Assembly: GCA_031282945.1 (NCBI GenBank)
Contig: JAITCX010000140.1
Location: 1-6,369 of the forward strand
Origin: Elusimicrobiota bacterium
GTDB lineage: Bacteria > Elusimicrobiota > Endomicrobiia > Endomicrobiales > Endomicrobiaceae
Length of the DNA stretch: 6,369 nt
Direction of reading: 5' to 3'
In this document: positions 1 to 5,208 of the stretch, one piece after another
How positions within the stretch are numbered: the first letter of the stretch is position 1
How the letters are laid out: each line of letters begins with the position of its first letter
The notes under the pieces: generated by a model
What the model saw: the letters and a program-made list of their open reading frames with translations, nothing else
Database searches by the model: none
Told to the model about the DNA's origin: nothing
Made by a program: the position numbers and the translations under genes

Positions 1-1
1 C

Positions 2-349
2 AAAGAATTGCAGTTAAAATTCCGGAGCAAGAAAATTTCCGGCAAATACAAAATAAATTCCTTAGAGGATGCTCTTGCCCGCATTGAGCGTTTGACCGCT
101 GAGAAAAGATACGCCCGCGAAATATTTCTTGCGCAAGAAGTTAGGTTGTTGGATAAGATTGAGAGGTTGGAAGGTGAGAAAGATCTTGCCGTAGAGAAAA
201 CTGTACTAATGCTTAAATACCTTATGGCATTTAGAGAAATACTGGAGAGTGAGCGGAGTGATTTTGCAAAAGATCATAAGAAGGTAAAAAAACTTATTGA
301 TGAGTATTATAAAAAAAGGGGGATAGATTGGACACAGAAACAGAAATAG
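2..349 (+). CDS. Small coiled-coil phage protein, 5' end outside the window
   Basis: Function unknown. The frame is open to the left edge, so the gene probably begins upstream. The first possible start inside the window is TTG at 8, which would give 113 residues, but the seven visible bases before it contain no SD core. The protein is very rich in Lys, Glu, Arg and Leu, with heptad-like runs (SLEDALARIERL, LLDKIERLEGEKDL, KKVKKLIDEYYKKRG) that predict a long, mostly uninterrupted coiled coil. No signal peptide, membrane segment or cysteine motif is visible. It ends in TAG and overlaps the next gene by 22 bases, which suggests translational coupling. By position it is an early accessory gene of the replication operon. 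That the frame is coding is fairly sure; the start is not. Confidence 0.7.
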   Translation, partial: KELQLKFRSKKISGKYKINSLEDALARIERLTAEKRYAREIFLAQEVRLLDKIERLEGEKDLAVEKTVLMLKYLMAFREILESERSDFAKDHKKVKKLIDEYYKKRGIDWTQKQK

Positions 350-603
350 AATATCTTGAAGCTATAAAACAAGTTGGAGAAATACAGGAGAGGGTAGAAA
401 CGCTCAAAAGCCTTTTAAAGTTATTGGATAGAAAAGAGTGCATAGATGAGGTTTTAAACAGATTGGAAAATGTAGAGAGCGATATTCACAATGAAGTAAA
501 AAAACATGAAAGGCTGGCGGTGGAATTGGTAAGACTTTCCACAGGGCAGTTGGCGTTGGTAGGAAATCCTGTGAGGAAAAAATTAAAAAAAGGGGAGCAG
601 TAA
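328..603 (+). CDS. Small coiled-coil phage protein, TTG start
   Basis: Function unknown; 91 residues. The frame contains no internal ATG. The chosen start is TTG at 328, preceded by a purine-rich AGGGGGA at 317-323, a plausible SD at normal spacing. Residues 1-65 are almost wholly helical with coiled-coil spacing (EAIKQVGEIQERVETLKSLLKLL, then EVLNRLENVESDIHNEVKKHERL). Residues 66-91 form a tail with a short hydrophobic stretch (LVRLSTGQLALVGNP) and a strongly basic end (VRKKLKKGEQ). The gene starts inside the end of the previous gene and is followed almost at once by the next ATG. It may be a small structural adaptor or a DNA- or protein-binding accessory protein, but nothing shows which. 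Confidence 0.7.
   Translation: MDTETEIEYLEAIKQVGEIQERVETLKSLLKLLDRKECIDEVLNRLENVESDIHNEVKKHERLAVELVRLSTGQLALVGNPVRKKLKKGEQ
591..597 (+). promoter_or_regulatory. Strong SD whose start codon is ambiguous
   Basis: AGGGGAG lies seven bases before ATG at 605, the ideal spacing. That ATG opens only a 17-codon frame ending at 658. The longer frame downstream uses ATG at 615, seventeen bases after this SD. The site therefore either drives a tiny leader peptide or marks a one-base frame difference in the A-run at 608-612. Confidence 0.45.
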
Positions 604-614
604 AATGAAAAAGG

Positions 615-863
615 ATGGACGGCGGTCGCGTCAGGGAGCATTTTATAGACGCAATTAATGACTTGGACAGAAGTTCCCAACTTTTGCTGATAGTATCTAG
701 TTATCAAGATAACTTGGGATATAATCAGTTTTCAATGTACAGCGAGTATTGGCTAATTAGTTTGGCAAATAGATTAAGTCTAATTGCGGAGCTAATTAGG
801 GAAAAAAAGAGTGCAGCTGGAACTGAGAAGATTTCTGGATACGCATTTGATCCCGATTGTTGA
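615..863 (+). CDS. Small hypothetical phage protein
   Basis: Function unknown; 82 residues. ATG at 615 is the first start in the frame, because an in-frame TGA lies at 606-608. Its own SD is poor: AAGG directly abuts the ATG, and the good AGGGGAG is too far upstream. Unlike its neighbours the protein is not a simple coiled coil. It has a compact helical pattern, with hydrophobic stretches (SQLLLIVSSY and YWLISLANRLSLIAELI) joined by a polar Tyr/Asn/Gln-rich loop. The second stretch is amphipathic rather than a clear membrane segment. The C-terminus is Gly/Asp-rich and ends in Cys. The spacing to the next gene (ATG at 886) leaves 22 bases holding that gene's SD. Start and exact N-terminus are uncertain. 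Confidence 0.55.
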   Translation: MDGGRVREHFIDAINDLDRSSQLLLIVSSYQDNLGYNQFSMYSEYWLISLANRLSLIAELIREKKSAAGTEKISGYAFDPDC

Positions 864-885
864 GTTAATAAAATGGAGAATTAAA

Positions 886-1152
886 ATGGCAAAACGATAC
901 AGATATATTGAGGCGGAGAAGTTAGATGAACTTTATGCAAGAGAAAAAACACTGCAAGTTGAGAATAAGAAACTAAAAAGTATTTTGGATACATTACGGT
1001 GGCAATGTTTTGACTTTAAAGCTTGGACGACTTCGCCGATCCTTGAAGGAGAAAATCTGCAGGCAGAAGCGGACGCTTTCCTAGATAGGCTGCAGTCCAT
1101 CCTGCGGGCAGCGGTGGATGGTGAAAACCACAAAATAATAGAGGAGAAATAA
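886..1152 (+). CDS. Small coiled-coil phage protein
   Basis: Function unknown; 88 residues. I chose ATG at 886 because GGAGA at 875-879 sits at proper spacing. The same frame extends back to a GTG at 811, but that extension would overlap the previous gene by more than 50 bases and has no better SD. Residues 1-40 are a basic, coiled-coil-prone segment (YIEAEKLDELYAREKTLQ, VENKKLKSILDTLRW). A Trp/Phe-rich turn follows (WQCFDFKAWTTSP), then a second amphipathic helix (LQAEADAFLDRLQSILRAAV). This helix-turn-helix hairpin layout suits a small dimeric or oligomeric accessory protein. It ends one base before the next gene's GTG, in the same tight operon. Confidence 0.7.
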   Translation: MAKRYRYIEAEKLDELYAREKTLQVENKKLKSILDTLRWQCFDFKAWTTSPILEGENLQAEADAFLDRLQSILRAAVDGENHKIIEEK

Positions 1153-1153
1153 A

Positions 1154-1456
1154 GTGAATATAATAAAAATTGAAACAACGGAGCAAGAACTTGAGCGAGT
1201 GAAAAAAGAAAATGCGAAATTAAAAGAAGATCTTACATCAAAAGAAGCAGAACGCTATGCCGAATACCAACAAAGATTTGAATTTAAGGGAAAGGCAGAA
1301 CGGCTTGAGGACGCTTTAGAACTCATATATGACGCAGTAAATGAAGCGTATGACGCAGGCTCTGACTGTGACGGATACGAGGAGGAGCGTGACGCTTATA
1401 AAAGCGGGCTAGAAACGATAGCGAAAATCATACGGATCACGAGTGGAAAGTATTAA
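1154..1456 (+). CDS. Small acidic coiled-coil phage protein, GTG start
   Basis: Function unknown; 100 residues. GTG at 1154 is supported by a strong GAGGAG at 1141-1146 with seven-base spacing; the SD lies inside the end of the preceding gene, a sign of coupled translation. Residues 5-55 form a classic charged coiled coil (TTEQELERVKKENAKLKEDL, then EAERYAEYQQRFEFKGKAERLEDALELI). Residues 56-80 are acidic and Asp/Tyr/Gly-rich (YDAGSDCDGYEEERDAY). The end is a short helix. It overlaps the RusA gene by 14 bases. It shares a general style, but no clear sequence identity, with the coiled-coil proteins upstream. Confidence 0.75.
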   Translation: MNIIKIETTEQELERVKKENAKLKEDLTSKEAERYAEYQQRFEFKGKAERLEDALELIYDAVNEAYDAGSDCDGYEEERDAYKSGLETIAKIIRITSGKY

Positions 1457-1841
1457 ATTTACAGTTTACAATTTCAACGCCATGCCGAAAGGACGCCCCC
1501 GCTTTGCGATTAGCAAAGGCGGGGGGCATTCTTATACGCCGCAAAAAACAAGAGCTGCGGAGCAGGAGCTTTTATTGTTGAGCAGACGCTATGCGCCGAG
1601 AACGCCGTTTGACGCCCCGCTTAGAGTGCGCTTAGAGTTTAAAATTTCAAGGCCGAAAAAGCCTGCAAGAGAATTTCCGCGGGCGGATATAGATAATTAT
1701 GTGAAGCTAGTTTTTGACGCTTATAATGGAGTGTTTTGGAATGACGATACACAAATAGTAAAGGTGTTAGCAACAAAAGAATATACACGGGAGGCGCCGT
1801 GTATAATTGTAGAGATATCGGATTTTGTCGGGGAGTTGTAA
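1443..1841 (+). CDS. rusA: RusA-family Holliday junction resolvase
   Basis: RusA is a dimeric, magnesium-dependent endonuclease that cuts four-way DNA junctions. In phages it resolves branched replication and recombination intermediates before packaging. The 132-residue length is normal for the family. Visible signatures in order: an N-terminal strand, then PKGRPRF (15-21), the YTPQKT motif (31-36) leading into helix AAEQELLLL, and the catalytic stretch RADIDNYVKLVFDAYNGVFW (80-99) followed by NDDTQI. By comparison with the family, Asp82, Asp84, Lys88 and Asp101 or Asp102 are the metal-binding and catalytic residues; all are present. The start is GTG at 1443 with a weak GGA before it; starting later at the Met of MPKGRPRF would lose the first strand. 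The gene lies just before the replication protein and carries two hairpins in its sequence. Confidence 0.93.
   Translation: MESIKFTVYNFNAMPKGRPRFAISKGGGHSYTPQKTRAAEQELLLLSRRYAPRTPFDAPLRVRLEFKISRPKKPAREFPRADIDNYVKLVFDAYNGVFWNDDTQIVKVLATKEYTREAPCIIVEISDFVGEL
1496..1525 (+). repeat. GC-rich hairpin early in rusA
   Basis: CCCCCGC plus TTTGC (1496-1507) pairs with GCAAA (1513-1517) and GCGGGGG (1519-1525). This makes twelve base pairs with one bulged G at 1518 and the five-base loop GATTA. No T-run follows, so it is not an intrinsic terminator. In this AT-rich window it is the most GC-rich stem seen. It begins about 50 bases after the GTG start. Confidence 0.5.
1782..1805 (+). repeat. Perfect 9-bp inverted repeat near the end of rusA
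   Basis: TATACACGG (1782-1790) and CCGTGTATA (1797-1805) are exact reverse complements around the six-base loop GAGGCG. The structure ends 58 bases before the ATG of the replication gene. No T-run follows, so it is not a simple terminator. It could be an RNA hairpin affecting downstream expression or a DNA-binding site. Confidence 0.5.
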
Positions 1842-1863
1842 ACAGATTATTGAGAGGGTGAAC

Positions 1864-2772
1864 ATGGCAAAGAATAGTTTTATTTTGTCTTTGAAGTATG
1901 CAGAAGTGTTTGCGGAGCTGACAGACGAGCAGGCTGGAAGCTTAATTAAAGCAATTTATCAATACCAAACAGATGCAGCAATGCCGGCCATTACGGACTT
2001 AGAGGTAAAAATGGCGTTTAAATGCATTAAGCCCGATTTGGATTATAACAATTTACAATGGCAGCAGAAATGCTCTAACTTGCGGGACAACGGCAAGAAA
2101 GGCGGAGCGCCTATTGGAAACGCCAACGCCCGCCGAAATGAAAACAAGCAAATGGTTGATTTGAAAAACGCCGACAACCTAAAACAACCAAAACAAGCAA
2201 ATGGTTGTTTGGAAAAAATAGGCGGCACGGAAAAAACAAAACAACCTGATAATGTAGTTGTAGTTGAAGATGTAGTTGTTGTTGAAGATGATATGGAAGA
2301 CAGTAAAGACTCTCTTGCCGTTTCAAACGGCGAAACGGCTGGTGAGTGTAAGGCAGAGGTAATTGATAATTCTCTTTTAACGGCGGAAGAAGCGATGCGA
2401 AAGTGGAATGCCAATTGCAAATTACATCCGCCTCTGCCTGAACTTGAAGGGTTGACAAAATGGCGAAGGCAAAAGCTAAAACAGCGATTGCGGCAATTGC
2501 AAAACTTGAAATACGAAAACGGCAGCTCTAAGAATTTAACTTTTGACGATGTATTAACGGCAATAAACCGACAGCCGTTTTTGCTTGGGCATGGCGAAAA
2601 TGGATGGGTAATAACTTTTGACTGGCTCATTGATAACGAAACAGATTTTATGCGGATTCTTGAGGGGTCTTATCCGTCAAGAAAAGCAAACAGCGAGATG
2701 GGCGATTTCCTAGCTAAGCGCTATCAAGAAATAAAGGCGGAGGCGGTAGAAAATCAAGGAGGCGGGCAATGA
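1864..2772 (+). CDS. Phage replication protein (DUF6291 N-terminus plus conserved C-terminal domain)
   Basis: Probable replication initiator or replisome organiser; 302 residues. Residues 1-85 match the DUF6291 pattern: NSFILSLKYAEVFAEL, then a predicted helix TDEQAGSLIKAIYQY, a MAFKCIKPDLDYNN segment, and GKKGGAPIGNAN. Residues 90-170 are a low-complexity linker rich in Lys, Gln and Asn, including a doubled VVVVED. Residues 172-275 match the C-terminal domain common in phage replication proteins: an AMRKWN helix, a basic WRRQKLKQRLRQL helix, then QPFLLG, GWVITFDWLI and ILEGSY. I chose ATG at 1864 because GAGG at 1854-1857 precedes it properly; the frame runs 39 bases further back without better support, and GTG at 1858 is also possible. 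The next gene overlaps by ATGA. The linker DNA holds repeats that may be an origin. The exact biochemical role is inferred from family and position. Confidence 0.82.
   Translation: MAKNSFILSLKYAEVFAELTDEQAGSLIKAIYQYQTDAAMPAITDLEVKMAFKCIKPDLDYNNLQWQQKCSNLRDNGKKGGAPIGNANARRNENKQMVDLKNADNLKQPKQANGCLEKIGGTEKTKQPDNVVVVEDVVVVEDDMEDSKDSLAVSNGETAGECKAEVIDNSLLTAEEAMRKWNANCKLHPPLPELEGLTKWRRQKLKQRLRQLQNLKYENGSSKNLTFDDVLTAINRQPFLLGHGENGWVITFDWLIDNETDFMRILEGSYPSRKANSEMGDFLAKRYQEIKAEAVENQGGGQ
2141..2217 (+). repeat. Pair of 28-bp direct repeats, out of coding frame with each other
   Basis: Copies at 2141-2168 and 2190-2217 match at 26 of 28 positions; the first 18 bases (AAAACAAGCAAATGGTTG) are identical. 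The offset is 49 bases, not a multiple of three, so the copies encode different peptides (ENKQMVDLKN and PKQANGCLEK). The similarity is therefore at DNA level and not a duplicated protein motif. Confidence 0.7.
2182..2210 (+). repeat. 9-bp inverted repeat in the replication gene linker
   Basis: AAACAACCA (2182-2190) and TGGTTGTTT (2202-2210) are perfect reverse complements around 11 bases. The right arm is part of the second direct repeat. Related CAACC/GGTTG motifs occur at 2154-2158, 2176-2180 and 2243-2247, giving five in about 95 bases in both orientations. Confidence 0.6.
2254..2289 (+). repeat. Two tandem 18-bp repeats encoding VVVVED twice
   Basis: The units at 2254-2271 and 2272-2289 differ at one base (A to T at the ninth position). 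They are in frame and encode the same six residues. The G/T-rich sequence directly follows the A/C-rich repeats, making an abrupt local strand-composition switch. Confidence 0.7.
2756..2762 (+). promoter_or_regulatory. Near-consensus SD for the 195-residue gene
   Basis: AAGGAGG sits six bases before ATG at 2769 and within the end of the replication gene. It is the best SD match in the window and fixes the start of the downstream gene. Confidence 0.8.
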
Positions 2773-3356
2773 ATTTTGACAACAAAACAATAGCGGCGCA
2801 GAGCGCAAAAATTATACCGCAAGAGGCCGAAAGTCCTGAGAGCAAAATTAAGAGATTAGCGCAAATTATGGCGTCTATAAAAAATTTGTTTTTGCTAAAA
2901 GGCGAGGATAAAAAAAACGATATTGTAAATGCGATTGCAAATCAGCTTTTCAATGACGGCTTTGAGCCGAAAGTTATAGACCTTGCTTATGTGAAAGTTT
3001 CGCGGCTAGACGGCCGTGTTTTAGATTATCCGCATATGCTTGAGGCGGCCTTGTCTGTTAACAACCAAGTGAAAGAGGAATTTTACCGGCAGGCCAATAA
3101 AAAAATTCAAGATGAAATTGAGAAATATGTTTTGCAAAATCCGGATGAAATAAACAGAGTTGCGCAGGAGCTTCCTAAACAGGAATTATTAAATAAATTT
3201 CTTGAGATAAGAGAGGAGAAAATGCGAGTAAACAGAAAATACGCCGGCGATCCTGTTTATATCCGCTTAAGGCAAAGTTACGCCAAAGGACTGGGCTTTG
3301 CTTTGGATGCTTTGATAAAAGAAATCCAAGAGTTTAGACAGCAAGAAAACTTGTGA
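2769..3356 (+). CDS. Hypothetical phage protein next to the replication gene
   Basis: Function not recognised; 195 residues. ATG at 2769 overlaps the replication gene stop as ATGA and has the strongest SD in the window, so it is co-translated with that gene. The first 25 residues look flexible. Residues 27-100 are mainly helical (IKRLAQIMASIKNLFLL, KKNDIVNAIANQLFNDGF, EPKVIDLAYVKVSRL) and end in a DYPHMLEAAL turn. Residues 100-155 are long charged helices (EEFYRQANKKIQDEIEKYV, LLNKFLEIREEKMRV), and the end is another helix (AKGLGFALDALIKEIQEF). There is no Walker A, zinc-binding cysteine set or nuclease motif. In many phages this slot encodes a helicase loader. The missing P-loop rules out a DnaC-type ATPase, but a non-ATPase loader or inhibitor remains possible as inference only. 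Confidence 0.75.
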   Translation: MNFDNKTIAAQSAKIIPQEAESPESKIKRLAQIMASIKNLFLLKGEDKKNDIVNAIANQLFNDGFEPKVIDLAYVKVSRLDGRVLDYPHMLEAALSVNNQVKEEFYRQANKKIQDEIEKYVLQNPDEINRVAQELPKQELLNKFLEIREEKMRVNRKYAGDPVYIRLRQSYAKGLGFALDALIKEIQEFRQQENL

Positions 3357-3369
3357 AACAGAGGTTTAG

Positions 3370-3546
3370 GTGGGCAGAAAAAAATTGAAAGCAAATCAAA
3401 AAAAAATCTTAAAAGGAATTTGTATTTCGCAGGAAGCTTTAACTTTTTTTAAAGAAAAAGCTGACGAGGAGTGCATAATGGTAAACACATTTATGACGCA
3501 AGTTTTGACAGAATATTTTGAAAAAAACAGCAAAAATAAAATTTAA
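3370..3546 (+). CDS. Small ribbon-helix-helix-like protein, GTG start
   Basis: A 58-residue protein starting at GTG 3370, with GAGG at 3361-3364 five bases upstream. It begins 14 bases after the previous stop. The layout suits a ribbon-helix-helix (Arc/CopG/MetJ-type) DNA-binding fold: a basic N-terminal tail (MGRKKLKANQKKILK), a short strand (GICIS, 16-20), helix A (QEALTFFKEKADEEC, 21-35), a turn, and helix B (VNTFMTQVLTEYFEKN, 38-53). Such proteins dimerise through the strands and insert them into the major groove, often to repress nearby promoters. The palindromes and TATAAT just downstream make autoregulation or control of the late genes an attractive guess. The fold call rests on pattern only. 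The gene has no good alternative start; the internal ATG would remove the strand and first helix. Confidence 0.6.
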   Translation: MGRKKLKANQKKILKGICISQEALTFFKEKADEECIMVNTFMTQVLTEYFEKNSKNKI

Positions 3547-3555
3547 AAAATATTT

Positions 3556-3567
3556 TTTTTGCAAAAA
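3556..3567. promoter_or_regulatory. Palindrome, possible operator before the terminase gene
   Basis: TTTTTGCAAAAA is a perfect 12-base palindrome seven bases upstream of the TATAAT. Two ACGGG direct repeats (3567-3571 and 3583-3587, 16 bases apart) flank that hexamer. Together they resemble binding sites for a small repressor, but all are short and AT-rich, so chance is possible. Confidence 0.25.
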
Positions 3568-3573
3568 CGGGAT

Positions 3574-3579
3574 TATAAT
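3574..3579 (+). promoter_or_regulatory. Candidate -10 element for the packaging genes
   Basis: A perfect TATAAT lies in the only real intergenic gap (3547-3627), which would place transcription start near 3586 and a leader of about 42 bases before the terminase ATG. There is no recognisable TTGACA at proper spacing (the bases there are T/A runs) and no extended -10 TG. If real, the promoter may depend on an activator. Confidence 0.35.
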
Positions 3580-3627
3580 AATACGGGCTTGTGCAAAGTA
3601 GATGCAATGTAGAAAATCATTTTTGAA

Positions 3628-5208
3628 ATGATAAGCGATATGAAAAAGAAAGCTAAACATAAAAGAAATATAGACGGGTTGATACCGCTCAATAAGCGAA
3701 GCGCAGATGAGAGAGAAAGTATCGCTAAACTTGGAGGATATGCGAAAGCGAAAGCTCAAAAAGAGCAGTTGACATTTGCGCAGTTAGCAAAACAGGCGAT
3801 CAATTCAAAGCCGGACGAAGCGGCGCTGAGGTATGCAAAAAAAGAGTTTCCGGATTTAGACATTGAGGATATAACATTTAAGGCTCTTATGGTTTTAGGG
3901 CTTGTGCGCCGGGCAAGCAATGGGGATGTTTCGGCGTTTGAAAAAATCCAAGAGCTTGCGCCGGACGAAATTGCAGACGATGAAAACAAAAAGATTGACA
4001 TAAGCGATTTTAAAGTTTGCGCTAAGGCGTGCGGGTATCCTGAGCCGTATCCTCAGCAAATAGAAATGGCGGACTTTATTTTTAGTTATAAAGAGGAACC
4101 GCGTTTGCTTTTAGGGGCGCGCTCTTATGGGAAAACAAATTATGCAGTTATCATTAAAGGCGCGCAAGAAATAGCGCTAAACGGCGCAAAGATTATTTTA
4201 GTTACCAAAGAGGAAAGGCGGTCGCGGGATTTGTGCATTGAGATAGGGCGGTGTTTGGAATGTTTAGGGGTGAAAGATTTTAAGCGTTCTACAAATGAAG
4301 TGATACAGCTGGCGGGCAATGATTCTAAAGAGCCGAATTTAATTGCGATATCGCTTGGCAGCAGAGGCTTTAGGGGACGGCATCCTGATTTTGTTATTTT
4401 GGATGATCCCATAACGCCGGAAGCAAGCAGTCGGGCGGACAGAGATCAAGCAAAAAGAGTTTATGACGAGCTTTTAAAGTTATGCCATAAGGTAAGGCTT
4501 TTAGGCCAGCCTGTTCACAGAAATGATTTGTATCAATTGACAAGGCGGACAATTAAAACTTTAGAAATGCCTTACGGCTCAATACCGGAATTAGATACGG
4601 ACTTGGAAGCATTGAGATTGGCGGGCGTGGATGAGGCAAGCATAAACGCTTCCTACTTGCTAAAGATTGACGATGTAGCGCGGATGCCGTTTGCGGATGT
4701 GGAAATTTCCAATGCGCAGTTTGATATAGCTAAAGGTTCTATTGCTTGCATAGATCCTTCGCATGAGGGCGGGGACACAACAGCGATAACTATAGCGCAG
4801 GGGTACGGGGAGTTTCAAAAGCTTTTTATTGCCGGGTATTGTTTTAAACTTGCTTGGTATGATTGCAAAAAAGAGCTTGTCGGGCTATTGCAAAAATACA
4901 ATGTCAAGCAAGCGTATTTTGAAAACAATGCGCTGGGAGAGGAGCCGATTAGACAATTTAGGAATTTTAATTTGAGCTGCAAAATAATTGGATTTAAATC
5001 TGTAGAAAACAAAAAGGCGAAAATTCAAAATGCAGGAATGTTTTCCAAGAGTTTAGTTTTAAGCGCGCAAAGCAATACGGAATACAAGAAACAATTTTTG
5101 GAGTATGAGGTTGGAGCGGAACACGACGATGCGCCTGATAGTTTGGCAAGTCTTTTAATAAATGTGGGGCTTATGAAATCAGCAAAAGAGAGAGGATTGT
5201 ATAAATGA
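3628..5208 (+). CDS. terL: Large terminase with fused small-subunit-like (KGG) N-terminal domain
   Basis: The large terminase is the DNA-packaging motor: its ATPase drives DNA into the prohead and its nuclease cuts the concatemer. The protein has 526 residues. Residues 15-115 (LIPLNKRSADERESIAKLGG, then SNGDVSAFEKIQELAPDE) resemble the stand-alone KGG-type protein often encoded beside terL. The ATPase has Walker A GARSYGKT (163-170) and Walker B FVILDDP (255-261), preceded by SLGSRGFRGRHPD. The RNase H-like nuclease has Asp376 (IACIDPSHEGG), Glu432 (YFENNALGE) and an acidic cluster at 500-504 (HDDAPDSLASLL). All key residues are present. ATG at 3628 follows an in-frame TAG at 3610 and lacks a good SD; ATG at 3640 is the alternative. 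The tiny frame at 3602-3631 ends over this ATG. The portal gene overlaps by ATGA. Confidence 0.92.
   Translation: MISDMKKKAKHKRNIDGLIPLNKRSADERESIAKLGGYAKAKAQKEQLTFAQLAKQAINSKPDEAALRYAKKEFPDLDIEDITFKALMVLGLVRRASNGDVSAFEKIQELAPDEIADDENKKIDISDFKVCAKACGYPEPYPQQIEMADFIFSYKEEPRLLLGARSYGKTNYAVIIKGAQEIALNGAKIILVTKEERRSRDLCIEIGRCLECLGVKDFKRSTNEVIQLAGNDSKEPNLIAISLGSRGFRGRHPDFVILDDPITPEASSRADRDQAKRVYDELLKLCHKVRLLGQPVHRNDLYQLTRRTIKTLEMPYGSIPELDTDLEALRLAGVDEASINASYLLKIDDVARMPFADVEISNAQFDIAKGSIACIDPSHEGGDTTAITIAQGYGEFQKLFIAGYCFKLAWYDCKKELVGLLQKYNVKQAYFENNALGEEPIRQFRNFNLSCKIIGFKSVENKKAKIQNAGMFSKSLVLSAQSNTEYKKQFLEYEVGAEHDDAPDSLASLLINVGLMKSAKERGLYK

Noticed and set aside
752..799. Three CTAATT motifs (753, 780, 792) as iterons
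   Set aside because: Spacings are multiples of three and the motifs encode recurring Leu-Ile pairs in the protein, so coding explains them.
811..885. Upstream extension of the coiled-coil gene to GTG 811
   Set aside because: It would overlap the preceding gene by more than 50 bases, while ATG 886 has a proper GGAGA SD.
1825..1863. Upstream extension of the replication protein to 1825
   Set aside because: The added residues (MSGSCKQIIERVN) are not part of the DUF6291 pattern, and ATG 1864 has a well-placed GAGG.
2452..2480. TTGACA inside the replication gene as a promoter -35
   Set aside because: At 17-base spacing the -10 position reads GCTAAA, only three matches to TATAAT, within a conserved coding region.
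2043..2630. Long open frames on the minus strand opposite the replication gene
   Set aside because: Their Ser/Cys/Phe/Thr-rich translations are what the complement of a Lys/Glu-rich gene gives; no SD or family match, and the sense gene is well supported.
3545..3560. A-run followed by T-run after the small regulator gene as a terminator
   Set aside because: The 14-base palindrome at 3545-3558 would form only A:T pairs with no loop, too weak for an intrinsic terminator.
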